Source of the DNA: Legionella maceachernii | GTDB lineage: Bacteria; Pseudomonadota; Gammaproteobacteria; Legionellales; Legionellaceae | Direction: 5' to 3' | DNA length: 64,000 nucleotides | Assembly: GCF_900167045.1 (NCBI RefSeq) | Contig: NZ_FUXJ01000010.1 | Coordinates: 1-64,000, forward strand | Part shown: piece after piece, positions 1 through 6,280 of the stretch | Numbering within the stretch: position 1 is the stretch's first letter | Layout of the letters: each line of letters starts with the position of its first letter | The notes under the pieces: generated by a model | What the model saw: the letters and a program-made list of their open reading frames with translations, nothing else | Told to the model about the DNA's origin: nothing | Database searches by the model: none | Made by a program: the position numbers and the translations under genes

Positions 1-626
1 AATCATGAAGCAAAATGATTTACTTTTACCCGCTTACGGCAAAAGACCGAGTAGAACTCATGACGGCAAAATTATCACCCTCAAAAGCAACCTGCGTTGG
101 TGCTCTGACTGTTTTACTATCCAATGTGCCAATGGAGAACGCGTGTTTGTGGCTTTTACGCTCGATACTTGCGACAGAGAAATTTTAAGTTATCTCGCCT
201 CTACTGTTGGCATCGATGGAGCAGCGATACGTGATTTAATGCTTGAAGCTGTAGAGTATCGCTTTGGAGTGATTAATCGTCTGCCTCATAAAATTCAATG
301 GCTGAGCGATAACGCTCCCTGCTATGTCGCCAAAGATACCGTCGAATTTGCCAGAGCTTTAGGATTTGAGGTCTGTACTACTGCTCCTTATAGCCCTGAA
401 TCAAATGGTATGGCTGAGGCTTTCGTTAAAACCTTTAAGCGAGATTATGTGGCTTTTTATGATGCTCTAAATGCTTATGATTTTATGCGACAACTTCCGC
501 AATGGTTTCACGATTATAATGAAAATGCTCCTCACAAAGGGCTTAATATGATGTCTCCTAGACAGTTTTTAATGGCTGCTTTGAGGTAATTTTGCGGTCC
601 GGTTTAATAGGGGCAACTCCACTGCA
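1..626 (+). mobile_element. IS3-family insertion sequence, right-hand part (left part outside window)
   Basis: The element contains the 3' part of a DDE transposase and ends in a short non-coding tail. On the reverse strand that tail reads TGCAGTGGAGTTGCCCC, ending in the TG (CA on this strand) typical of IS3-family termini, so I place the right end near 626. The next bases, 628-651, are a REP-like sequence, so the insertion may lie in or beside a repeat. The left end and target duplication are outside the window, so the boundary and whether the copy is intact cannot be confirmed. Confidence 0.55.
2..589 (+). CDS. IS3-family transposase (OrfB/integrase core), 5' part outside window
   Basis: This is the catalytic integrase-core (rve) domain of an IS3-type transposase, which cuts and joins the element's ends. 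Counting from the ATG at 5, Asp35 lies in an RWCSDCF context, Asp102 in LSDNAPCY and Glu138 in SNGMAEAF, giving the DD(35)E spacing of the family. The C-terminal NENAPHKGLNMMSPRQF segment is typical of IS3 OrfB ends. The reading frame is open to the window edge, and the upstream OrfA/helix-turn-helix part should lie to the left. The visible part has no internal stop, so it may be active, but completeness cannot be judged. Confidence 0.85.
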   Translation: MMKQNDLLLPAYGKRPSRTHDGKIITLKSNLRWCSDCFTIQCANGERVFVAFTLDTCDREILSYLASTVGIDGAAIRDLMLEAVEYRFGVINRLPHKIQWLSDNAPCYVAKDTVEFARALGFEVCTTAPYSPESNGMAEAFVKTFKRDYVAFYDALNAYDFMRQLPQWFHDYNENAPHKGLNMMSPRQFLMAALR

Positions 627-627
627 A

Positions 628-651
628 ACCTTCACCCAGGCTATGTTTACT
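628..651 (+). repeat. 24-bp direct repeat, copy 1 (REP-like end)
   Basis: This 24-bp sequence recurs at 2404-2427 in the same orientation with 22 of 24 bases identical; the two differences are adjacent (TG against CA). It contains the CTTCACCCAGGCTA core of a REP-like element. The pair brackets the HNH/nucleotidyltransferase operon. Confidence 0.7.
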
Positions 652-910
652 AAAAAAACAATACTCCTTTTAATGATAATTGGGCTTGATTTTAAAGACC
701 GTATCTACGCTGACTGAGATTAAAATAACAGTTTTATACTTGAAGCAAAAAAGTAGCACATTGCTTTTTGAAGAAATCCTGGTTGCAGAGCAACCAAGAT
801 TGTTTTTTGAGAAGGAGAATAAACTGATAGTTGATGTCATAATTATTACAATGGAAATAAAATGATGAGAAGTAATTAATTTTAACAAGAAATTTGTAGA
901 AGGAGATTAG
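652..910. other. AT-rich non-coding stretch upstream of the HNH operon
   Basis: Together with the direct repeat this fills the gap between the IS3 transposase and the HNH gene. It is AT-rich. Overlapping short open frames exist on both strands (680-865 and 670-888), but they start with weak codons, lack a ribosome-binding site and resemble nothing I know. The promoter of the HNH operon should lie in the last 100 bases, but I see no convincing -35/-10 pair. A strong AAGGAG Shine-Dalgarno ends the stretch. Confidence 0.5.
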
Positions 911-1609
911 GTGGCAATTACCAATAAAACAACAAAGTTATTATGGTCAAATGCTGCTGGTATATGTTCATTTACTGATTGTGAAGAACGATTAACAGGA
1001 AAGCAAGCTGTTAATCTTTCACCTTATACATTAGGTGAAATGGCCCATATTAAAGGAAATAAACTAGGATCAAACCGCTATGATAAGTCACAGGCGGATA
1101 CAGAAAGAGATAGTTATGAAAACCTGATTCTACTATGTCCGACTCATCATAGGCTCATTGACAAGCCAGAGAATGAAGAAGTATATACAGTGGAATACCT
1201 GCATGAAATGAAAATGAAACATGAAGACAATATGTCTAATAGACTGAATTTGCCTAAATATGATTGTTTAGATCAGTTAAAAAAGCAGCTTGCAATATAT
1301 ATGGGAGAGAATCATGTATCGTGGGAAACATATGGGCCTATTTCAGATATTGCTCTTAGAAACCCGCATAGTGATGAACTTTATGACTTGTGGACCTATG
1401 AAAAGCTTTCAACAATTGTTCCTAACAATAGGAAAATATTGAAACTCTTAAATGAGAATAGAAATTTGTTTTCGAGTGCAGATCAGCGAGTTGTTAGTAA
1501 GTTTTTAAAACATGTGGAAAGCTACGAAAAATGGGTTAATGATGAAATACCATACAAAGCTGTTTTACGTTTTCCAAAAGAGTTTGAACAATTAATTTTG
1601 AGAGATTGA
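911..1609 (+). CDS. HNH endonuclease domain protein (candidate defence effector)
   Basis: A 232-aa protein with an N-terminal HNH/McrA-like nuclease domain over roughly residues 10-105: Cys19 and Cys24, the first His at 46 in EMAHIKG, Asn71 in YENLILLCPTHH, then Cys76 and His79/80. Such domains bind a metal and cut DNA or RNA. Residues 115-232 form a separate, mainly helical region I do not recognise. The GTG start at 911 follows AAGGAG at ideal distance. The next gene begins one base after the stop, so the three genes form one operon. The region is visibly AT-richer than the chromosome and lies between insertion sequences, suggesting transfer. A defence role is inferred from domain and context; the HNH assignment is secure, the target unknown. 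Confidence 0.8.
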   Translation: MAITNKTTKLLWSNAAGICSFTDCEERLTGKQAVNLSPYTLGEMAHIKGNKLGSNRYDKSQADTERDSYENLILLCPTHHRLIDKPENEEVYTVEYLHEMKMKHEDNMSNRLNLPKYDCLDQLKKQLAIYMGENHVSWETYGPISDIALRNPHSDELYDLWTYEKLSTIVPNNRKILKLLNENRNLFSSADQRVVSKFLKHVESYEKWVNDEIPYKAVLRFPKEFEQLILRD

Positions 1610-1610
1610 T

Positions 1611-2033
1611 ATGCCAGCACATAGTGAAGAGTATCCTTGGATGAGCTATTATGGAAATTACATTTTTTTTGAAAAAAAAATGAAGGAGCATTCTAAGGTT
1701 GAAACAATAACAAAAATTAATCCTAGCTTTTATCAAATTAAATTGACTGACGGTAGGGTTATTAAAACGTTTATATGTGAATGTTACTCCTTTGGCATTG
1801 CAGAGTACCTAGAATCATGTCATAACTTGGGTGAACTAAATGCAGTAGTAATAAGTTCTAATTGGTGCAGCTATTCATTAGAGGTAAAACGCCATTGCAT
1901 GGATAAAAATGTTGGGGTATATGACATAGGTGGATTCATGGCGGCGATAAACATGGATAATTATTGGCAATATCTGACTGAATCTGAGAAAGAAAAGTTT
2001 CAAGAAAAAGGCTGGAGTTACTTTTCAAAATGA
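1611..2033 (+). CDS. Unknown protein, middle gene of the HNH/NTase operon
   Basis: A 140-aa protein I cannot assign. It has no signal peptide or membrane segment. The strand/helix pattern around LNAVVISSNWCSYSLEVKRH and the following VGVYDIGGFMAAIN resembles the last strand and helix of restriction-endonuclease-like (Mrr-type) domains, but no D-ExK active site is clear, so this is only a hint. An in-frame ATG at 1641 is an alternative start. The ATG at 1611 lies one base after the HNH stop, and its stop overlaps the next start by four bases (ATGA), so translation of all three is probably coupled. T8 and A9 tracts at 1663-1680 make the frame prone to slippage. Confidence 0.7.
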   Translation: MPAHSEEYPWMSYYGNYIFFEKKMKEHSKVETITKINPSFYQIKLTDGRVIKTFICECYSFGIAEYLESCHNLGELNAVVISSNWCSYSLEVKRHCMDKNVGVYDIGGFMAAINMDNYWQYLTESEKEKFQEKGWSYFSK

Positions 2034-2323
2034 GGATCTATGGATTTGGATCTTATTTTTCTGGTTCAAAATCATACACAGATATCGATATCCTCATAGT
2101 TCATGATTTAAATGATTATCAATCTTGTATGCAAGCAATTAAATGCAAGAGAGCAATTTTAAAAAAAATTAATAAATCTAATGTGTCTATTTTATCCAAA
2201 TCAGAAGAGCTAGATTTTGACTTTATTTCTAGGTCGGGTGCAATCCCGTTAGGTGATGTAGATGAAGGCAGTATTGAAAATATCGTATATATGGTGAAAA
2301 CGTTTAAAAACAGGATATTTTGA
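2030..2323 (+). CDS. Minimal nucleotidyltransferase (pol-beta/MNT-like)
   Basis: A 97-aa protein with the signature of small pol-beta-fold nucleotidyltransferases: GSYFSGSKSYTDIDILIV near the N-terminus gives the G-S-x(n)-D-x-D motif, and a third acidic position is likely in LDFDFIS. Stand-alone proteins of this size (MntA type) add nucleotides to partner proteins or RNA, classically AMP onto a HEPN toxin. Here the partner would instead be the HNH protein or the unknown 140-aa protein. The start overlaps the previous stop (ATGA), so expression is coupled. A REP-like hairpin follows. The fold is well supported; substrate and antitoxin role are inferred. Confidence 0.75.
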   Translation: MRIYGFGSYFSGSKSYTDIDILIVHDLNDYQSCMQAIKCKRAILKKINKSNVSILSKSEELDFDFISRSGAIPLGDVDEGSIENIVYMVKTFKNRIF

Positions 2324-2358
2324 TTTAAGTGTACCCCCCACTGGGTGAAACAAAGCAA

Positions 2359-2420
2359 GTAGCTTGGGTGAAACGACGTGAAACCCGGGTTACGGTCCCA
2401 CAGACCTTCACCCAGGCTAC
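2359..2420. repeat. REP-like inverted repeat (GTAGC-TGGGTGAA family)
   Basis: GTAGCTTGGGTGAAAC at 2359-2374 is inversely repeated as CTTCACCCAGGCTAC at 2406-2420. A second, shorter hairpin at 2359-2393 pairs GTAGCTTGGGT with ACCCGGGTTAC using some G-U pairs. The GTAGCCTGGGTGAAGCG-type sequence is a widespread REP-like family in gammaproteobacteria. It lies just after the operon and may act as a transcript end or mRNA stabiliser. A part-copy lies at 628-651. Confidence 0.65.
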
Positions 2421-2427
2421 ATTTACT
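2404..2427 (+). repeat. 24-bp direct repeat, copy 2
   Basis: Matches 628-651 in 22 of 24 bases in direct orientation and overlaps the end of the REP-like hairpin. It directly adjoins the 58-bp palindrome that starts at 2427. Confidence 0.7.
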
Positions 2428-2484
2428 TGTGTGATTCATAGACATCGTTTCAATTAATTGAAACGATGTCTATGAATCACACAA
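2427..2484. repeat. Perfect 58-bp palindrome (29-bp arms, no spacer)
   Basis: Reading outward from the centre between 2455 and 2456, every base pairs with its partner for 29 positions, stopping at 2426/2485 (C against C). The right arm includes the stop codon and last eight codons of the minus-strand gene at 2454-2807, so the left arm looks like an inverted copy of that gene's 3' end. There is no T-run, so it is not a textbook terminator, though it could stop or stabilise transcripts from both sides. Confidence 0.9.
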
Positions 2485-2807
2485 CTTAGGCTAAGATGCT
2501 CAACCCTTGCTTTAGCCTCTAAATAAATATTTCTGTAGCTCTTCGGCATCCCTTGATACAGCTCTATTCCCTCTATCTTTCCACATATTTCACAAGTATA
2601 TGAATTTCTTAACATGGAATTATTCTTACCAAATTCATTTTCATAAATCTGGGCGCTTCTCATCTGAGCATCGCAACATAATTTGGAAATTTCTTTCCCA
2701 AGTTCAAAATCGTGAGAATGGTCTAAAGGATGTATACAACATGTAACATCATCTTGACATATTTGCTTCCAACCCAAATCTTTACCATCTTCCAAAGTCA
2801 TAGTCAT
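2454..2807 (-). CDS. Hypothetical protein with one CxxC motif
   Basis: A 117-aa protein I do not recognise. It has many cysteines and histidines, including CCIHPLDHSHDF near residues 23-34 and a CEICGK knuckle in the C-terminal half, so metal binding is possible. The start is well supported: AGGAGG sits six bases before the ATG. The last eight residues are encoded by the right arm of the 58-bp palindrome, so the C-terminus may be rearranged. An ISL3 element is inserted 27 bases upstream of the start and has probably separated the gene from its own promoter. Whether it is still expressed is unknown. Confidence 0.55.
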   Translation of the reverse strand: MTMTLEDGKDLGWKQICQDDVTCCIHPLDHSHDFELGKEISKLCCDAQMRSAQIYENEFGKNNSMLRNSYTCEICGKIEGIELYQGMPKSYRNIYLEAKARVEHLSLSCVIHRHRFN

Positions 2808-2825
2808 GCAAACCTCCTTTTACCA

Positions 2826-2833
2826 AAGCAAAG
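2826..2833 (+). repeat. ISL3 target-site duplication, left copy (AAGCAAAG)
   Basis: The 8 bp AAGCAAAG immediately before the left inverted repeat is repeated exactly at 4122-4129, immediately after the right one. Eight-base duplications are the rule for ISL3-family elements. Confidence 0.9.
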
Positions 2834-4121
2834 GGCTCTTTCTCAAAAAAGGGGGCACTTTAATCGAGTTAGTATAGACTAACCCTTTGATTTCGCGGTC
2901 AAAAGGAGATTAAAGTGCCGAAAAATGATCTTATCCTAAATTTACCTGGTTTTACCATCCAAAAAGTGAGGGGTTATCAACCATTAATTTTGGAGCTATC
3001 TTACAATCGCAAAGCGCGTTGTGGTCATTGCGCAAGTAAGGAGGTTCGTAAAAAAGCATCGTACATGAGACGTGTGGCGCATGAATTAATTGGCCATCGA
3101 CGAAGTGAATTACACTTTAAAGCGTACAAGTTGTATTGCCATAGCTGTAGGCGTTATGGCAATCAACAATTCCCTGGAATTAATAAGCATCAACGTTCAA
3201 CCTGGCGCTTGCAGGCGGCCGTTTTCCATGACCATACGCGAGGTATCTCGCAAAAAGACCTGGCCAAGCAATATAACAAAGGCAAAGCCACTATCGAGCG
3301 TTGGTATCAGCAGCATTATCGAGAGCAAGAACGGGAACTAACGAATGCGCCTTGTCCCATTGTTCTTGGAATCGATGAGCATTCCTTTAGTCGTAAACAA
3401 GGCTATGCAACGACGCTTTGCGACCTTAAGAAACATAAAGTATATGATATTGTTAAAGGTCGCTCTTCGACTGATTTAAAGGACTACTTTAAAAATTTAC
3501 CGCATAAAGAGCGAGTGAAAGTCGTTTGTATTGATTTAAGCACAAGCTATCGTGCACTGGTGAAACAGCACTTTCCTCATGCGCAAATCGTGGCGGATAG
3601 ATTCCACGTGATAAGGCTTGTTAACCAGTTCACTTTACAAACCTTTCATCACATTGACCCAACTATTAAGTATCAGCGAGGCTTGTTAGCAGCCCTTAAA
3701 ACCAAGCCTGAAAACTTAACCGCTAAGCGATTAACCCTTCGTGATAATTATCTTAAACAACAGCCCGCTATTGCTGCAATTTATGATTTTAAGCAGGAAT
3801 TACATCAATTACTCAGCAAAAAGCATTGTACCGCTAAAGAGTGTAAACGCTTATTACCCCGTTTCTTGGAAATGATTAATGAACTTAGGCTCAGTCCCTT
3901 TCAACCTTTGCAGACTTTGGGTAATACCCTATTTAAATGGCGAGAGGAAATCGCAAGAATGCTTCGTTTTACTAAGAATAATGGAATAACTGAAGGCTTT
4001 CATCGAAAAATGAAACTCATTCAACGAAGAGCTTACGGATTTAAAAATTTTGAAAATTATAGAACGCGTGTTAGGGTGCTCTGTTGCTAATGATTAGTGC
4101 CCCCTTAAATGGGAAAGACCC
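2834..4121 (+). mobile_element. Complete ISL3-family insertion sequence (1288 bp)
   Basis: Both ends are visible. The left inverted repeat at 2834-2859 and the reverse complement of 4096-4121 match at most of 26 positions and share the inner AAGGGGGCACT. Perfect 8-bp duplications flank the element. It carries one uninterrupted transposase gene, so the copy looks recent and possibly active. It is inserted just upstream of the minus-strand hypothetical gene. Confidence 0.93.
2915..4090 (+). CDS. ISL3-family transposase
   Basis: A 391-aa DDE transposase. The N-terminal part has the zinc-binding pairs CGHC and CHSC found in ISL3 enzymes, followed by a helix-turn-helix region (around GISQKDLAKQYNKGKATIERW). 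The catalytic domain shows Asp in VLGIDEHSFSRK, Asp in VVCIDLSTSYRALV with the family's ADRFHVIRL, and Glu in NNGITEGFHRKMK, ending with RAYGFKNFENYRTRV, typical of the family. The GTG start follows AAGGAGATTAAA. The gene ends six bases before the right inverted repeat. It is full length without frameshifts, so probably functional. Confidence 0.95.
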   Translation: MPKNDLILNLPGFTIQKVRGYQPLILELSYNRKARCGHCASKEVRKKASYMRRVAHELIGHRRSELHFKAYKLYCHSCRRYGNQQFPGINKHQRSTWRLQAAVFHDHTRGISQKDLAKQYNKGKATIERWYQQHYREQERELTNAPCPIVLGIDEHSFSRKQGYATTLCDLKKHKVYDIVKGRSSTDLKDYFKNLPHKERVKVVCIDLSTSYRALVKQHFPHAQIVADRFHVIRLVNQFTLQTFHHIDPTIKYQRGLLAALKTKPENLTAKRLTLRDNYLKQQPAIAAIYDFKQELHQLLSKKHCTAKECKRLLPRFLEMINELRLSPFQPLQTLGNTLFKWREEIARMLRFTKNNGITEGFHRKMKLIQRRAYGFKNFENYRTRVRVLCC

Positions 4122-4129
4122 AAGCAAAG
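4122..4129 (+). repeat. ISL3 target-site duplication, right copy (AAGCAAAG)
   Basis: Exact copy of 2826-2833; see the left copy. Confidence 0.9.
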
Positions 4130-4284
4130 TCAAGAAATAACATAAAGTCAACAACTTGGCAAGTTTATGGACTTTGAAAACGGTATCACCGAAGTTTAAG
4201 GTTTGGTAATTTGATCATGTTTCGTTGGTATAAACAAGAAATTATTTAAGAGATTTTAATTTTCACTTAACCCCTTGATTTTAC

Positions 4285-4361
4285 TGGTCGGGACGGAAGG
4301 ATTTGAACCTTCGACCACTAGCACCCCATGCTAGTACGCTACCAGGCTGCGCTACGCCCCG
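4285..4361 (-). tRNA. tRNA-Pro (GGG)
   Basis: The reverse strand folds as a full tRNA with an encoded 3' CCA. The acceptor stem CGGGGCG pairs with CGTCCCG (one G-U), the T-loop contains GGTTCAAATCC, and the anticodon arm CTAGC-ATGGGGT-GCTAG carries anticodon GGG for proline CCC codons. The 3' end faces the accessory region at 1-4284, the usual geometry for islands integrated into tRNA 3' ends, although no second copy of the tRNA end is visible in the window. Confidence 0.95.
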
Positions 4362-4549
4362 AATTGGATGGGGATAATAACTTGTCTATTGATAAAAGAC
4401 AAGCTGGCTTATCTAAAACTGATTAAAAATGTGACATGATTTCTTCTGAGACCTATTTAATATGATATAATGGAGTTCATTGTAAGGCCAGGAAAAATAG
4501 ATGAGATATTATTACTGTCAGCAATTAGGTACCTATTATAAAATTGGAA

Positions 4550-5065
4550 ATGAAGATCGAAAAAAGAAAATATATGGATTTGAGTCAGAATATTGGCATG
4601 GAAAACACCCGGGCAATTCTTAGAGAGCCAGATGTTCATCAGACAATTAACTATCTCATGCTAGAGCTTTCCGCATCAGGAAATATTCAATTTCTACAGT
4701 TCCATCCAGTATCAGTAGAACAAATAAAGAGAATGAAGCCTGAATTATTAGCAGATTCAGAGACTTTCATTAAGCCTTATCCACCACATCGCCAGACTTT
4801 GGGGAGTACTCAAACCTTTTTTTCTGAAAATAAAAAATATGAGTTATCGGGTGAACAACGCAAAGCTTTGGAAGCCCATCGAGCTCACCTGCAAGCGCGT
4901 TGGACAGAGTATCATATTCTAAGTTATCTCTTTTTCTGTTTTAGTAGGGGTTATTCCAGAACTGAAAAAATTCAAGAAATTAATAATTTATTAGCTACAG
5001 GCGAAGCAAAAGCGGAGGTTGTAGAGCAAGGTCATACAGGCAGTATTGTATTGGGTATGCGTTAA
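4550..5065 (+). CDS. Hypothetical protein, possible frameshifted 5' end
   Basis: A 171-aa soluble protein I do not recognise; the C-terminal half has long helices rich in charged residues. The start is doubtful. The ATG at 4550 has no real ribosome-binding site, while an ATG at 4501, preceded by AGGAAAA, opens another frame that runs 40 codons to a stop at 4621 and reads like protein (it contains IYGFESEYWHGK). The gene may begin at 4501 and carry a one-base shift, for example in the A6 run near 4560. An inverted repeat separates its end from the convergent dehydrogenase gene. Confidence 0.55.
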   Translation: MKIEKRKYMDLSQNIGMENTRAILREPDVHQTINYLMLELSASGNIQFLQFHPVSVEQIKRMKPELLADSETFIKPYPPHRQTLGSTQTFFSENKKYELSGEQRKALEAHRAHLQARWTEYHILSYLFFCFSRGYSRTEKIQEINNLLATGEAKAEVVEQGHTGSIVLGMR

Positions 5066-5079
5066 CAGCATTGCAAAAG

Positions 5080-5112
5080 GAAGCGATTTTTAAATGCCTT
5101 AAAAATCGCTTC
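5080..5112. terminator. Bidirectional terminator-like hairpin
   Basis: GAAGCGATTTTTAA at 5080-5093 pairs perfectly with TTAAAAATCGCTTC at 5099-5112 around a 5-base loop. It lies between two convergent genes, and its A/T-rich inner stem would serve both strands. Confidence 0.7.
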
Positions 5113-5122
5113 GTGATGCACA

Positions 5123-6280
5123 TTAATTAAATGCATTAATACCCGTAATATGACGACCCAACACTAAGGTATGGACATTATCGGTCCCTTCATAAGTAAA
5201 GACAGATTCAAGGTTCAGCATGTGGCGAATGACATCATACTCAAGACTAATGCCATTCCCACCGAGTAAATTACGACAAGCGCGAGCAATTTTTAGCGCC
5301 TCTCTGCAGGCATTTCCTTTGGCTAAAGAGATCATAGTCGGAGTTTCGCGTTTTTGATCTTTTAATCGGCCGATTTGCAGGTTCATCCATTGGGCTTTCA
5401 CGATTTCTGTATACATCTGTGCCAAATCTTTTTGTACCAATTGGAATGAAGCGAGCGGTTTACCGAATTGTTTGCGCTCAAGTAAATAGTCGCGCGTTGT
5501 ATCAAAGCAAGCCATGGCAGCCCCCATTGCTCCCCAGGCAATACCGTAACGGGCTTGACTTAAGCAGCTTAATGCTGCCCCTAAACCTTTATCCGTTTTA
5601 GATAATAAATTTTCGTCAGGCACAAAAACGTCCTCAAAAACAAGCTCACCAGTCAATGAAGCGCGTAATGACATTTTGTGTTTAATTTCCGGACTGCTAA
5701 ACCCTTTGAAGTCTCTTTCAACGATAAAACCGCGAATTCCTTCGTCGGTTTTAGCCCAAACAATCGCTATATCGGCAATGGGAGCGTTGGTAATCCACAT
5801 TTTTGCGCCGTTCAAACGCCAACCTCCTTCCACTTTTTTCGCATAAGTCCGCATACTGGCTGGATCGGAGCCAGAATCAGGTTCGGTGAGTCCGAAGCAA
5901 CCAATGATTTCGCCTGCTGCCATAGCAGGGAGAAATCGCATTTTTTGCTCTTCGCTGCCATAGCGAAAAATGGGGTACATGCACAGGGAGCTTTGTACTG
6001 AAACAAAGCTCCGTAAGCCACTATCACCACGCTCTAATTCTTGACAAACCAACCCGTATGACACATAAGACGCCTCGGCTCCGCCGTATTGTGCAGGCAA
6101 AGTGAGGCCTAATAAACCCAGTTCTGCCGATTTTTTTATAAGCTGCTTAGGGAACTGAGCATGTTCAAACGATTCCGCCATTAACGGTATCACATCATGA
6201 CTAACAAAGCGTGCCACACTATCGCGGATCATACGTTCATCAGTATGTAATTGTTCATCAAGAAATAACAAGTCGTCCAC
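5123..6280 (-). CDS. gcdH: Glutaryl-CoA dehydrogenase-like acyl-CoA dehydrogenase
   Basis: A 385-aa flavin acyl-CoA dehydrogenase of typical length. Known glutaryl-CoA dehydrogenases oxidise and decarboxylate glutaryl-CoA to crotonyl-CoA in lysine and tryptophan breakdown, passing electrons to ETF. Visible signatures are GLTEPDSGSDP and WITNAPIADIAIVWAK of the FAD/substrate domain, DSGLRSFVSVQSSL with the arginine and serine that mark the glutaryl-CoA branch, the C-terminal LLGGNGIS, and the catalytic glutamate in FTYEGTDNVH. Its start overlaps the end of the upstream E1 gene by 23 bases, so the two are coupled. Family certain; glutaryl-CoA as substrate likely. Confidence 0.88.
   Translation of the reverse strand: MDDLLFLDEQLHTDERMIRDSVARFVSHDVIPLMAESFEHAQFPKQLIKKSAELGLLGLTLPAQYGGAEASYVSYGLVCQELERGDSGLRSFVSVQSSLCMYPIFRYGSEEQKMRFLPAMAAGEIIGCFGLTEPDSGSDPASMRTYAKKVEGGWRLNGAKMWITNAPIADIAIVWAKTDEGIRGFIVERDFKGFSSPEIKHKMSLRASLTGELVFEDVFVPDENLLSKTDKGLGAALSCLSQARYGIAWGAMGAAMACFDTTRDYLLERKQFGKPLASFQLVQKDLAQMYTEIVKAQWMNLQIGRLKDQKRETPTMISLAKGNACREALKIARACRNLLGGNGISLEYDVIRHMLNLESVFTYEGTDNVHTLVLGRHITGINAFN

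Noticed and set aside
680-888. Overlapping short ORFs on both strands upstream of the HNH operon
   Set aside because: Weak start codons, no ribosome site and no recognisable sequence; they read like translated AT-rich spacer.
2367-2385. parS-like sequence (GTGAAAC repeats near the REP element)
   Set aside because: It is not the 16-bp parS palindrome and is fully explained by the REP-like hairpin.
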